Origin: Amblyornis subalaris
Lineage: Eukaryota > Chordata > Aves > Passeriformes > Ptilonorhynchidae
Direction of reading: 5' to 3'
DNA: 64,000 nt
NCBI GenBank assembly: GCA_018881555.1
Contig: JACAXG010000065.1
Coordinates: forward strand, 1,446,105 to 1,510,104
In this document: positions 14,641-27,896 of the stretch, piece after piece
Layout of the letters: the number at the start of each line of letters is the position of its first letter
Position numbering within the stretch: the stretch's first letter is position 1
Program-made: the position numbers and the translations under genes
The notes under the pieces: generated by a model
Told to the model about the DNA's origin: nothing
The model's input: the letters and a program-made list of their open reading frames with translations, nothing else
The model's database searches: none

Positions 14641-17600
14641 TGTAAGATCTAATTTAGGAGAAGTAGCAAGCACAAAGGAAGTAAGTTTAAAATTATTTTG
14701 TTTTGAAGCTCCACTTCAAACAAAAGCTTCAGGAAAGCCTACAAAACTCACAAAATCTCATCCAGTCATTTTAACAACTGCCTTGAATGAATGCCTGATA
14801 AAATTTTAGATTTGCACTATGTAATGACAGGAGATCTTATAAACCTAAAAGATGACTCAGAGCAGGCTCTTTTGTTCCCCTTCTTGCATACGAAACAGTT
14901 AGTGAAAAATCAAAATCTTTCCTTAAAAAAAAAAGGGGCTTTTCTTTGAGCTAAAAATAAGTCTAAACATCCTGTTCTTTACCTAAATGCTTAAAACCAG
15001 CTGCAGGTAGCAACCATTTTGGGAGAAACTACAGAGGGCACTGTTGTATCAGTTTTTAAGAGTTACAATGGTGATAGGGCCCAAGTACAGAAGATTGTCA
15101 GGAAAATAAATAACTGACTAAAGAAAGAATCTGGAGTTAGGAGAGCATGCAAATGCACTAAACCTAAAACAATAATAAGGCAAAAACATTGAAGCTGTAT
15201 TTCTGAAGGAAAATGGACTGAAAAGAAAGTTCATGTAACAGACTGTCAGGCTGATAGGAATACTGCAGTGCACACATTTGGCATTTTCCTTTGTAGTGCT
15301 TTCTATGGAAAAGGTAACTAATCATAGCGCTGCCTTATCCTTTGCAAACAGCAACCTATTACTGGAATCCCACTCATAATCAATATGAAAATGGGTGATA
15401 ACTGTTATGCAATTCTTCCACAAGCAGAATTTATCAACAGAAAGAATATCTTCACACTATACAGTCCTTTCATAGTGTAAAAGGCCAGTTCTGTTTTATT
15501 CCTTTTCATGACACTTACAAATCAACCACTTCTATTTTGAAAGCAGTAACATTGGTGCAATATAAACCAAATCAAATCCCAGCCTTTCCAGAAGAATTAC
15601 CTTTAAATATACCGATCAAAACCAGCACGTGTCCAGCTGAAAATAATGCAACCTTGAAATTACTGTATGTTTGAAATTCATATGAAAGGGGAAGATATGC
15701 TACATAAGTCAGCTTAAATAACTTATTAATTCCACGCAAAATGATTTTTACAGAAAGAATGGGCTTCAGAGATACAAATATTCACAAAAACAAATTTGAT
15801 AAATGTTCTAGTGTTAGTTTACATGAAAGTTTGCCGGTCTTTGATTTTATTAGAAATAACCCCAATTACATTTGTTTAAGCACTAATAAATTTTAAAATG
15901 TGTTTTAGCACCGCCTAATGAGAATTGCAAATAATATAAAACAGCCAGCTACCTTGGTACAGAATAACGGATTTTTTTTTTATATTTTTCATTTTTATCT
16001 TTTAAAAGCATTATTAAAATGCCAATTAAGAAACAGAGTACTGAAATAAGATATGGATAGTATCAACGACTTAATGAAAGTTTAGAGAAGAAAGGTGTTA
16101 CTCTTTTTCAACACTGTGGTGGCAAAACCCACAAGCAGCATGTTTTGCAGTACTACAGCAAATAAACACAGGACTTTTCTGAACACTGACTCAAACTTGC
16201 ATTTAGAGTACTACACGCAAGGTAATTTGAAATTAAGTTAGGCAATGACTTCATAATAAACCAAAGAATAAATGTTAACAGAGAAGATGCTCAAGCAAAT
16301 GAAACATACCAGAAAATTGTCTAAAGCTATGTGAATGAATGAACAAAACAAACAAAATCAAAACCACAGACGGTGCCTGTGGATACTCACTCACATCCAC
16401 ATCCATAAGAACTGTGATGGTAACTGTGAAAGAATTGTGTCTCTAAGCATGCAAAGACAGATGTACTACATGAAAGGAAACTGCCACAGAAAATGAAAAT
16501 CGAATTTTTTTTAGAATTTGCAAAACCAGACAACATAAATATATTTGCTAAGCAAGACCCCAGTTCCTTCACAGACATTGAGACTTAGAATTTCTTCTAA
16601 GTGATTTAAGTAATTGTTTCAAGCAACTTATTAATATAAGATAAATTAAAACAAAAACTAATGGTCATGTTAGAAATGGGTTTCATCCAGGTTTTGCCAT
16701 TTCTGCCTTCCAAATAGACCCTGTATGTGCAATGCTAAATGGAAAAGTTTGCTGAATTTCAAATTCACATCTATTGTCTTTAGCCTAATTCTGTTCCTAA
16801 ACCAGAATTACTTTTAAATTGCTTAACATACTACCAGTCTCATAATCCCTTTTCATTAGCATTGTTTCTAGAGGTCTAGTTTTGCTAAAATAAAGTTTCA
16901 TCTTATTTAATTGTTTCCAGCTGTTGATAAAAATTTCACTAGTATTACTGTTATACTTTTAAACTTTTATTACTTTTTAATTGTATATGATTGCAGGCAG
17001 ACAGGCAGTTTTCACACATGTAAAGAAAACTAACAGTTTGTTAGATACACAGTATTACTAAAAGAAATGCATAAATGCATATTAACCTCCTGTATAAACT
17101 CCAACACTAGGCTAAAACAGGTGAACTTCTCAAGCTAACAATCATGTTTGTTCTGTGTAAAACTTAACTGCATTTTAAGGCACAAATTTGCAGTGCATTC
17201 CTAGAGACACAAATTGGATCCAAACGGGACTGTTTCAGAGAGTGTTGAGTCTATGCACATCACTTAAATAAAATTCAAAGGATGAAAAAAGTTTTGATAA
17301 TGTTTACAAAATTGACTTAAACATCTTAATGCATTTTTCTTTAACTACAATAATGAATGCCAAAATGTTACTAGATAACTTTCTAAATATTCAAGATATT
17401 TAACAAGATATTTAAGGTTCCTTTCTCCCTATGCAATAGAACACATTAAAACCAATTTTACTATCATAATTTATTCAATGCTTGATTATGAGCAATAGCT
17501 GCAAAAAGAAATACAGCATTGTTGATTCATATACAAGCATTTCACTTAACTGCATTGGATAATAGCTGTGCTCCTAAAGGAGTATAAAAGCAAAGTGATT

Positions 17601-20600
17601 AGAAGTCATTACTGTTAATTAGCATTCACTTTACATTTATAGGGATGAACCTTTTCTGTGCTGAACAAATGGAAAGCTTTTATCTGAAAGTCTATCAAAC
17701 CTGGTCAAGGTAGGCACTGAAATAAAGTGTCAGTGACCAGTAAGTTGAATTCAAAACAACAATAACAAAAAAAGCAAAACAAAATCTAAGGATGTATCAT
17801 CATCCAATTAGTGAGATTCAGTTTTTAAACAGGAAAAGGTCTGAAGGGAATGAGTAAAACTGGAAACTCATACTTCACATTCTGCAATCTCACTGATAAA
17901 AGGAGGAAATGTGTGTTTATCAAACTTGCTGCGAGTGCACGGTTCATTTGGACTCCTGTAAACAATGCCTGGCTGCCCATTCCCAAATGCATGTGAGAAT
18001 CTTGCAACCCAGAACATCATATTCAGCAGGCAAGGTCACACTAGAGATGCCCTGGAAATGGGAAATTAGGAAAACCTGGCAATCAGAGGTTTAAAGCTGA
18101 CCAGAACAAGCCCTCAGGGTTGCTTACCATCTTTCACCACCAGCCTGTCTCTGCTTATTCAATGTTAACACAACAAGGCAGAGAGTGAGTGAAAACAACT
18201 CCACACACCTAGCAGGGAGCAATACAGTGACTTTTTTGTTTACATGAAGCTCAACATTTCTCACAGGAAGAAATTACCTCAAAGATATTGCTGAAGATCC
18301 CCTTCTGGAAAAAAAAAACCTGACCCTGCCTGAACAGTTCAGATGAGACACAGAGAATTACAGGCATCCTGTTGACTAAAAAATTTCCTTGTTCCCATCT
18401 CATTTTAAAATTCATACCAAAAAAAAGAACCAAAACCCCAACTAAACAAACCCTGTGTTTTGAATGGAACAAGATACATAATTATTTTTACACTGCTTAA
18501 AGCACTGCCAACTATGCAATTACTTCTTACCCTCTTCCCTACATTCACACAGTTATTCAGTGCTGATGACAATGGTCATCCCCTAGGTGGAGGAAGCTAT
18601 AGAACTCCAATCCAGAATTAATTAAAAAATAACAAATCAATTAGAAAAAGTAATCATTTAACACATGATCAGTGCAATGGGACAAACCAAATCCTTGCAG
18701 ATAAAAATTTACTCATTATAAAAGGTGGAAGAACTAAGTCTATGAAAAAACACGGCAAATATTTTGTCTCAAAAAAAAAATTCTTATTTTATCAAGAAGC
18801 AGAGTTATTTATTTCTTGTCTGTGTAGGCAGCCACTTCATACAATTTCTAAAATTTCACATTTAACTTCCAAGTCTAAAGAGAAAAAGAACTGTGCTAAG
18901 ACATATGGACTTTGAATGTTCATCAAATCTAAACGACTAGTAAAGGGCCCAGTAAATAACTTCCATTATTTTATCTATCACGGTTTCCCTCAACTGGGCA
19001 TTGAAGATTTTTTACAATTTTTTTTCAATACTTACAGTATAATTTCACTTGCCATACAAAAATTTTGTATTTCAACTGTTGAATTATATCTATCAATATA
19101 TCAAGGGCACAGTATTCTTGATTTGCAATAGTCAAAATGTAGGCAAAAAAATTATGGAGGAGTGATTATTTTGGAAATTCAGCATAAAGAAAAATACCTC
19201 TTCCTATAATCTTTTTCCAAAATGTTGAGAAATAATAATTCTGAGGAATTAATGTATATATCTACAGATAATTCAAATCATAACATGGAAAATACCAGAT
19301 TTTCTTCAACTGTAAACATAGGAAATTACTAAAACAAAACTCTTCTGCACACTTCTGAACTCTCTGAATTCCATAAGCGAGAGGGGGAAGCTACCTACTT
19401 TGTCTGAACTCATAAACTACAAAAACTATTCTGGTGAACAGCATGCTGACGACCTCAGATGACAGATTCTTCACGTCAATCAGGATTCTACAACTAATAA
19501 TTATTCGGACTCTTTAAGACTCCTAAGAAATTCTGCAAATCTTATTTGTGTGAGTTAAGACACCACTAGTCTTTATCATGTACATACTGCTACTGAAGCC
19601 ACATATAGCAGACACCTAAAAACCAAGTGACTATTCCTATACACTTTACAGTTTCTTTTACATGCATTTTATAACAATGAAGACAATGAAGGAATGCTGT
19701 GGTAGAATACTATGTTATGTTTATTCACGTATTTTTCCTGGTAGGAGCACCTAAACCTTTGTATGTACAAAAGCCACAGAAAGTCAGCAATCGGATTGAA
19801 CCTGAAAACTCTTTTCACCCATTGGCCACAGCAGCTGAATTCTGGAGAAAGGTGAAAGAAAGACTGTTTCCTTAGCATGGAAGACTATTAGCAATATCAA
19901 GGAATTGAGAGCTTTATCTTCTGTGAGGGAATTAATCCCTGTCTGAAGGCCACAGAATAACCTTATATTTCACCCATTCATCTCAAACCCTGAAGAACTG
20001 TTTTCTGAAGAAATCCAAGTCTTAGAGAGTTTCACTGAATACTGACAGGAACTAAGTTACTTCTTTCCTGCCACTAGAGGGAAAGAAATACAGTTTCCCC
20101 CACATCCCATTTCAAAGACAGTGCCATTGTAAAAACCCTGAAAGATAGTTCAGGTAACTAAGAAACTCTAGTGCTTACAGGCTTTACTGGGAAAATCTCC
20201 AGTAGAGAGAGTAACAAACATGGACAAACAAGGGCATCAGAAATCCCTATTCAGTAACACTGAGAGGAGATTAAATTATTCCTTAGAGTTCANGATTTAC
20301 ATGTCTCACAAAGTAAATTTTCTACTATCAGGTGAGGACTGCATAGTAAAATACATTTAGACATCATATAAGTACTGTGAGATGTTTCACATCTCTGAAT
20401 ATATACTGAATACAGAATCTAAAACATGGCATTAGGAAACTAAAAAATAAATATAAATTTCCTTTGTACCTATCAATCACCTGGGTTTGTGACAATAAAA
20501 CTAATAGGTTTACAGTCATTGACAGACAACATCACTTGCTGAGTCACATGAACTAGAACAGGACTGTTGTCCTGGGTTACCGCAGGACAATGCAAGGGAA

Positions 20601-21738
20601 TATTTAAGTTTTTAGAAATCTTGTTCTCATAACACTGTTTTTAAAAACATCATATACTTCCAAATTCATACAGTTTTTTAAATGTGTTTTGTTTTAATTT
20701 TTTACTAAATAAGTACTTGCAATACAAGCATTCTTTGCAAACAGAAAGTGAAGTACACTATGTGATTTTGATTTAGACACACCTTTCCTGTAGTCTTGGC
20801 TCCAAACCACCTGACAGAAAAACAGAGCTATGTTATTTGACCAGTATTTTAAAATTACAATCACTCAAAGATGGTTTTGACAAGGCTTCCACAGAATTCA
20901 TCCCCTCCCTTCAGGAGAATGCAAATTGACTTCTCTGTTTAAACTATTAACATCTGGGGAAAAAAATTCCTAAAGCAAAATCCTCAGTGATTAGGACTTA
21001 AATAGTAAAGCTACTAAACAGCAGTTATTAAAAATGTGAAAAAATAAAGCCACAAAGCTTTTAAAGTTACTGCCAACACACAGAAGAAAAAGGTTAGTTG
21101 TCTTCTTTAAACTAAAATACCACAGTTCCCATAGTTTATTCCCTCTGATAATTTTGCAATTATTCACCAAACTATGCAAGACATTTACTGAAACTTTTGT
21201 ATCAGAATTTTATAGCTAGGTTTGACTGTAAAGACATGGTTCTACAAAGTCTAACATAAAGGCAGTATACTGCTAATATTTATGCTTTTAAGATACCCTA
21301 TAGTGGAATTAATATTTCTATACAGGAAAGAAATAGTTATTTAGTTCCAGACAACCTGATAACATCTCTTTCAACTATAGTTATAATTATCATGTACAAA
21401 CTTCCGAGGCAGAAGTTGTCAAGACTTAACATTAACATTAATTTATGTCAGGGACCCATTCCTCCAAAGACAGCAAGAATCGTAAAGGAAGTATCATCTT
21501 AATTGCCACTAATTTGCCCATTTTTAATTAAATTGATCAGTAATTTATTACCTTACCCAGCAGCAGAAAGCTGTTAGTATGCAGCTTTAAGAGACAGCAG
21601 AGATCAGTCCTTTCTAATTTCTAATACTATCATGGTTCAAAAATAATTTAAAACTGCTGTATCATATTTCTTTCAACTCCTGTACTGCAACATACGCACA
21701 TACCATTTAAAACCTCTGTGAAGCACTCTAGAGCATAA

Positions 21739-21990
21739 TCGTAGAATCATTTAGGTTGCAGAACACCCTTGAAATCATCAAGTCCAACCATTAACCTAAC
21801 ACTGCCAAGTCCACCACTAAGCCATGTCCCTAGGCACCCAGTCCACACATCTTTTAAGTACCTCCAGAGACAGTGACTCAACCATTTCCCTGAGCAGCCT
21901 GTTCCAATGCTTGATAACCCCTTCAGTAAAGAAATGTTTCCTCATATCCAACATAAACCTCCCCAGCACAACTTGAGGCCATAGTGCCTA
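21739..21990 (-). mobile_element. CR1 LINE 3' end, antisense (truncated)
   Basis: The plus strand begins with the reverse complement of the avian CR1 tail (GTAGAATCATTTAGGTTG) and continues through AAATCATCAAGTCCAACCAT, the AGCCTGTTCCAATGCTTGA phrase and CTTGAGGCC, in the order of the CR1 3' untranslated region read backwards. The copy is 5'-truncated, as most bird CR1 copies are. It lies in DPH6 intron 3, with its sense strand the same as DPH6. The distal border near 21990 is approximate. Confidence 0.9.
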
Positions 21991-23230
21991 CATGCACTGT
22001 TCTCCTGTTCTGCAGTCTCACTCCAACACAGGTGTATGATCTTAATTTCACTTTAGAAGAACAGGATTTCCTTACCAAAAATGTTTAGAAGATGTAACAT
22101 TTGACTCCAAGATGGTTCAGGAAGCCCTGCACTCTTAGGTCTTCTCTGCAATTTGATTTTTTTTTTAAACTGAACACAGAATAAAGCCTGAAGCATTTAG
22201 GTTCATGAATCTCAATCCTCATTTTAACGAAGGAAAGAGAGCTAGAAAATGTTCAATACCTGACTTGAAGACTACAAACATCTTTACCTTAAGTTTCAGA
22301 AAGTAGTCTACACTAGTTTCATCAATAAAATTATGTATTTACTTTCTTTAAAATAGCAATTATGATTTCCTGAACATTTTATTGTTTTTAGTGTGCACGG
22401 CAGTCATCAACACAATTAGCTGGAATGGACATAGCATGTTCATTCAAACACTGTGGAAAATCTCTACAGTCAACAGGAGGTTTTCTATTTTTTTCACTGA
22501 GATCTGATTTAATTATGGCAGAAAATAAAGTATCGCATGAAAGATTTTGAAAAAGAACAGAGGATAAATTTTAAGTGGTTTAGAAAATGGGCTCATCATC
22601 TCTCTTTAATTGTTTTTATAGCTAAAAAGGATTGATATATGTTATTGCAATAGTGTCATATATTAGAATATAGTCACAGGGCTACCAGAATCAAAACTCT
22701 CATTGTAAAATATTCCGTAGTACTTGGCAAATGATCTGCAACATACAAACAAACAACAGATTCTGGTTTACACAGCATAAGTGTACTCAAATGGAAATGT
22801 CTAGATATTACTTTCCATACACTGACAAACGTACAAAATCCAAAAGATCTCTCATTAAAGTAATCAAGCAATACATTATTTCAAATGCAAAAAAAACTTA
22901 AACATTCTATTTATAGATGATTGTGACAATTATGTTTTTTGTTGTACATGTCAAGCACCTGTTCAAGATGTTTTTATTACACAGGAACAAGGTTTTGGCT
23001 TGAAATGAGGATTAATGAGTGTGATCTACATAGGGAGAGAAAGGAATGTAATTATGCTATATATTTAGAGTGCAAGGAAGAAGAAATCAATAGAAATGAA
23101 ACCTGTAAAAATGTTCCACTTTTTTCTCAAAGCTTTCCTTAAATATCAAAGTGGATCTTTTACTTAAATTCATAAATGAGTTAAGCAATATAATTATCCC
23201 CAACTATATAATTCTTTCCAATTGGCATAC

Positions 23231-23424
23231 CTTAACAAGTTTCATGAGCTGGTAAAGGTCTTCAACCTCATCTTCCTGGCATGCAGTATACACTCTTCCA
23301 GTATTTACACTGGTACCCTTTATGAAACCACGATAAAGTGGCAAATCCAATGCATCAGCATATAGGTCAATGGCATGGTGTCCTACTGTCTGATACATAT
23401 AGCTGTCCAATTCATCAGTCTGCC
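23231..23424 (-). CDS. DPH6: DPH6 exon 3, residues 40-104
   Basis: This 194-base exon continues the N-terminal PP-loop domain. The acceptor ends GGCAG at 23425; choosing the next AG downstream would put a stop in frame. The donor GTATGCC starts at 23230, and the exon ends in phase 0 on a lysine codon. Recognisable DPH6 blocks are DELDSYMYQTVGHHAIDLYA, the PLYRG segment, and the acidic EDEVEDLY stretch near the end, before KLVK. Translation past the donor adds only eight residues before a stop, so intron retention would truncate the protein at about 112 residues. Exons 1-3 together give 104 residues, the expected position of this junction in the vertebrate gene. The C-terminal part of the enzyme is not in this window. 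Confidence 0.95.
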
Positions 23425-25702
23425 CTGCCACGATTAAGAAACAACCATATTAGGTACATTGTTTCAACAATTACAGATAATCACAATACTACAAAGCACT
23501 GAGAAAATCTAAATGTTAATACTTTTCAGTTCACAAACAGATGTTTGGTGACAACACCACTATAAACATGGAAAGAAAAAAAATAGATTTCTCCACCCAA
23601 CAGACGTATGGAGAGGAAGACATCTGTCACAAACATGCTGCCTATTTGCAAATTGTGGTGTCTTTCCTCCTTCCTGCTTCATCCAAAAATCTCATACCGG
23701 TCCAATTCTGCTCCTATTTATATGGTAATTTTAATAGGAACACAGTTCAGAGGCACAAACCCAGATGTATTTCAACATACTCAGAGCAAGAAATTTGTAA
23801 TGCACTGCAACACTGAGAATAAGCAATAGGTTGTCAAAATTTATAAAAAGCATACTGTTAAAATTTTTATCATGGTCATCATGAAAGAAAAGGAGACTAT
23901 ATCTGCTTAAGTAGAATAAAAGTAGACCACTATAATGTCTTGACATTGTTTAATAAACAAAAAGCTATTTCCTTAACCAGGAGAAAAAATTAACTGAATT
24001 TTCTTATAAGCAGTTTGTAGCTAGCAGATAAGGAAAAAAAAACAGCTAAAATGCAGACACATTAATTAGAATTACATCTCAAACTATACAATAAACCATT
24101 TACATATAAAATTTTTCAGATAATATTTCAAACAAATTGACAAAGTAATACATAATTATTGGTGAAATCCCCACTTTACTAAAAGCTAACACAGTTCACT
24201 ATTTTAATGCTACTTTATAAGACTGGTACTTCTCTGAATTTACATGGAAACATTAAGCATTTCTGCTGCATACCTATGTAGCACATCTTGCAAAGAAAAA
24301 GGTCTGTAACATTGACCAAGATAGCCAATTTGTGATGTAACAATTAGGTCATGTAACATTTGATGCCACACAACAGATAGGGTTCTGCACAAAATAGGGA
24401 AATCCAAACCCATAATCACAACCAACCGACCTAGACCAGAAGAGTCCATTTAAAAGAAAATTCAGTGATTTTCAACATACATTAATATGACAAGGTCTTT
24501 AACTGATATTCTGCTTAGAATACACAGTTTCTTTATTAACTGAGACTCTCCAGGCAACAGTGGTACAAGATACAATAAAAAGAATGGCATAGAATCCACG
24601 ATTGCCTGAAGCACCTCAATTAACTTTCTATAAAATTTCCAACTACACACTTAGAGAGAGAGCATTTTATGATTTTAATGACAATATTCTACATTTCTGA
24701 TGTGGATAAATTAGTTTGAAGACAACATATTTCAACAAGATTAGAGATTATTATGTCCTAGCTCCCCAGAAAATAAATTGTTCCTATGCTCCCCTAGCAT
24801 TTGCCAGTTCTGTCCGTGACTCATTTGTGATGGCAGCTCCCTTTTCCCTTCCCTTTCCGTATACCCTCCCACTATACAGTTACCAGATACCATACTTAAT
24901 TGCTTAACATATGTTGAATAGTGAACCTAGTTAACATACTCTAACATTCTCCCCTACCAACTGGAAACAACTCACTTGCTTTTCAAGTCTCACTTCAAAT
25001 TCAATTTGTGCTCTAGTCCAATACACAAGTACTCAGCTCACCCTCTCACCTCACCACTGACTACCTGAGTTTCTCCCATTCTCTTTCATAGAAATAAGGT
25101 GGAGCCTGTGAGGAACTGATCAAAAAATTGGTCCAACCTAAAAAGAAACCTAAAAAGAAGTAAAAAAGCAGGAAAATATGTGCATCGAGGTCAATTTCAA
25201 CCCAGATGAGCTCCTCAATTCATTTCACAGATGCTGGGTTAGAATAACGAGGAAGACACACAAAGACAAAAATGGACGAGCAGCAGCACAATGGCACATT
25301 TTGGGCAGCTGGAATGGTTTATATCAGTTTAAAGCATTTCTAGAAGTACAGTGCTAGTTTTGGCTGATGATATCATCTTTCACCTTTTAGCATTTGTGCT
25401 ACGGAACTCACACAAACCCTTTGTTTACCACCAGGATATCTGTATGCTCATTTTCAAATTGTGTAAGCCTTTTTTTTACTGATCTTCTCTTCTTGTGGGC
25501 TTTTTTTTCTCCTTAAAAAAATATATTTAATACATCTCCATAGCATTTTCTTTTCTCTACCTCTTTTAAAGTTTTCTATGTTGGCCTTCAATATGCAAAA
25601 CTACACAAAAACACATAAAGGAACTTAATTCAGGAACAGTTGTGTCTCTGCTGCTTCTAACGCATTTTTTAAAATCTCCTACAAGAAATGTGGTTTTCAT
25701 AC
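23425..25702 (-). other. DPH6: DPH6 intron 2
   Basis: This intron of about 2.3 kb has a GTATG donor and a GGCAG acceptor. It is AT-rich and carries no recognised repeat or RNA gene. A 69-codon minus-strand frame at 24240-24449 is present, but it matches nothing I know and is treated as chance. Confidence 0.85.
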
Positions 25703-25797
25703 CTGTATTTTCAGCAGGTCTTAAATTGGCAAGAGCAACAACCTGATGCCCAGCAGCAACACACTGCATCATATTGTAACAACTGTCCTTCCCACCA
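25703..25797 (-). CDS. DPH6: DPH6 exon 2, residues 8-40 (PP-loop ATP-binding motif)
   Basis: This 95-base exon encodes the nucleotide-binding start of the PP-loop ATPase (adenine nucleotide alpha hydrolase-like) fold. It is bounded by an acceptor with a pyrimidine tract ending TTACAG at 25798 and a donor GTATG beginning at 25702. It enters in phase 2 and leaves in phase 1. Residues 8-13 are SGGKDS, the PP-loop that binds ATP phosphates. They are followed by CYNMMQCVAAGHQVVALANL and then RPAENT, nearly identical to mammalian DPH6. The enzyme uses ATP and ammonium to amidate diphthine on a histidine of eEF2 in the cytosol. The in-frame ATG just upstream (around 25823) is in intron 1 sequence and is not the start. 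Confidence 0.97.
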
Positions 25798-26830
25798 CTG
25801 TAAGAAAAAGAAAATAGTGGCAATTAAAAGTACAGATAAAAGTTTTAGCCCTTCATAATTTTTGCCTAACTGCTTAAAAATTAGTATTATCAGAGCTGGT
25901 TATAAAGTTTTGAAATACGAAAAGACTTGTAGAATATTAACAGCAGAAAAACAATGATTTCACCATAGATTTACTATATATCTATAGTGCTTAAATACAG
26001 TAACCATAAAGAACACAACCAGTTTTGTATCTTATTATTAATCTGAGAGGTTACCTGGAAAAGAGCCACTGACACGAATCTCTTCAAAGACTGTCTTCTA
26101 CTCCAGAGATTAATTACTCTGTACTCATTACTAGTAAACTTGGATCAAAAAACCAACCTCATGGATCCTATGTTAGGAATAACATTTCTACTTCATGTGA
26201 TACTTTGCCTAAACTTTCAACATTTTAAACACACTTTCCATTCTCAAAAACTTTAATTATTACAGGCAGTAGTTTCAGTTGACACTGCATTGAACACACA
26301 CTTTTTTTTACTGCATTTAACTGCAAATGAAAATTATTACTCCTTGTAAAAAAATATAAAAGCAAACCTAACCATATTCTTGTCTGAGGCCAAGAGATGA
26401 TACTCCAACACAGAGGATACAACTAATTTTGACATTAATTCAAGATCTGCTGCAACCTTTTCCACTATCAGTGAGGAAAGAATCTCATTCTCCTGACGTA
26501 ACTGAAAAATTATTTCTATGGATTTTAATAATTAGGAAAAGAAATATTACAATCTACAATAAAACAAAGAGTGCTCTAGAATATACACTGATTAAAAGAT
26601 CCACATTCAGACTCATGGTCTTCAAACTACAACTGCAGGTGGAGAGTCTGTGCAGCTTCTTTAAATGTCAAGGCACAAAAACCAGGGCAGGAACTGNAAC
26701 AGAGATCTATACAAGCTCTGTAAAGCTGCATTTTGTCTTAAAATCACTGAGACATGCACAGGAGAACAGATAGTACAAGCAGTTCTTGCTACAATAGACC
26801 GTTGTGTTCCTTGTGATCACACTATTACTA

Positions 26831-27174
26831 TTTCTACCTGAAAGGGGGTTATAGCAAGATGGGGGTCAGCCTCTTCTCCCAAACAACAAGCAAAGGACAA
26901 GAGTAAATGGCCTCAAGCTGCACCAGGGGACATTCAGTTGGAAATCAGGAAGAATTTCTTCACAGGAAGGGTTGTCAAGCATTGGAATGGAGTGCCCAGG
27001 GTGGTGGTGGAGTTACCATCCCTGGAGGTGTTCTAGAAATGACCAGACAGTGTTCTAGAAATGACCAGACACAGCACCTGGTGCTATGGTCTAATTGACA
27101 TGTGGTGATCGGTCAAACGTCGGACTTGATAATCTTGGAGGTCTTTTCCAACCTAAATGATTCTGTGATTCTGA
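26831..27174 (+). mobile_element. CR1 LINE 3' end, sense (truncated), with internal duplication
   Basis: Ordered CR1 landmarks run left to right: CTACCTGAAAGGGGGTTATAG, CAGCCTCTTCTCCCAAACAA, AATGGCCTCAAGCTGC, the ACCATCCCTGGAGGTGTTC phrase, GGTCTTTTCCAACCTAAATG, and the terminal ATTCTGTGATTCTG repeat. The sense strand is plus, opposite to DPH6. A 22-base segment is duplicated in tandem at 27029-27072 with one mismatch, which is not part of the usual CR1 consensus. The 63-codon frame at 26907-27098 is a by-product of this repeat. Confidence 0.93.
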
Positions 27175-27860
27175 AACAAACTTCTTCAGAATTTCCAACA
27201 TAAAGTTCCTCCTTTTATCTAGCCTTCTATGCAAGAGCTTGAAACGGCCTTACGGGAATGCAACCCTATAGCTATTCCCCTCAATTTCTGCTTTTATCCA
27301 TGCTAAAATTCTGTATGTTGACCATAACTTGCTGTGTAATTCAAACCTAAAGCAGAAATAGTATAAATACGATGGCATCCTTTTGTACTTAACGGATTTT
27401 TGTCAAGCAGTTGCTTCTGTTTCAGTGCTACAAAAGTAATATAAATAAGATAAATAGATTCCTAGTTTGAGGCTCCATCTCTGCTTAACATTCTTCTCAT
27501 GCATACCTGCAACTTTCTACTAATCTATATACAGACCAAAAAAAATTAAAAAATCATACATTCCTCAATTCTGGATACCTTGATAGCCTGAAAACGTAGA
27601 TAGTATTCACTTCATAATGTGAAATTTCAGGCTTAACAGAGTCATGAAACAAAGGCTCTTTTCTTTCTGTACGACTTTATGCTAAAAACCAGAAGTCTCT
27701 CACCAGTTCCAATTTCAGGTACAAACACCACTTCAGAAAAAGAATTGTATGACAATAGATAATTGCCTATGCTGTTTACAGCATTTCAATATTTTTTAAA
27801 ATTTTAAATAAAAAATTAAAATTTCACTGAAATAAATCTATTAATCTTTTCAATTAATTT

Positions 27861-27896
27861 ATGTGTATATATATATATACACACATATATATATGT
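27861..27896. repeat. AT/AC microsatellite, palindromic
   Basis: Two (TA)n runs are separated by ACACAC, so the block reads nearly the same on both strands. It lies in DPH6 intron 1. Confidence 0.9.

Larger units (their letters stand above)
1..23230 (-). other. DPH6: DPH6 intron 3 (partial, continues left of the window)
   Basis: No sequence encoding the expected next DPH6 segment (the GISVGAILSDYQR region that follows residue 104 in mammals) was found by eye on the minus strand. The whole stretch left of exon 3 is therefore interpreted as intron. It is AT-rich. Single unresolved bases occur near 2559, 8770, 10247 and 20293. It holds an antisense CR1 end near 21.7-22.0 kb, a possible degraded LTR at about 5.5-5.9 kb, a 15-base repeat cluster near 5.96 kb, and a candidate conserved noncoding element near 14.3-14.6 kb. 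Many open frames of 60-80 codons occur, none with recognisable protein content. A short divergent exon 4 could have been missed by eye. Confidence 0.7.

Noticed and set aside
22388..22570. Cysteine-rich frame as an alternative last exon of DPH6
   Set aside because: Exon 3 ends in phase 0, and none of the AG sites ahead of this frame gives a phase-0 entry into it.
1..23230. Later DPH6 exons in the left part of the window
   Set aside because: I searched by eye for the segment after residue 104 (GISVGAILSDYQR) on the minus strand and saw no match. A tblastn search would settle it.
24240..24449. 69-codon minus-strand frame in intron 2 as an extra DPH6 exon
   Set aside because: Exons 2 and 3 already join in phase to give continuous DPH6 sequence, and this frame matches nothing in the family.
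25798..25823. In-frame ATG upstream of DPH6 exon 2 as a start codon
   Set aside because: It lies within the polypyrimidine tract and acceptor of intron 1. Exon 1 supplies the conserved start and completes the split serine codon.
26907..27098. 63-codon plus-strand frame as a gene
   Set aside because: It lies entirely within the 3' untranslated end of a CR1 retrotransposon.
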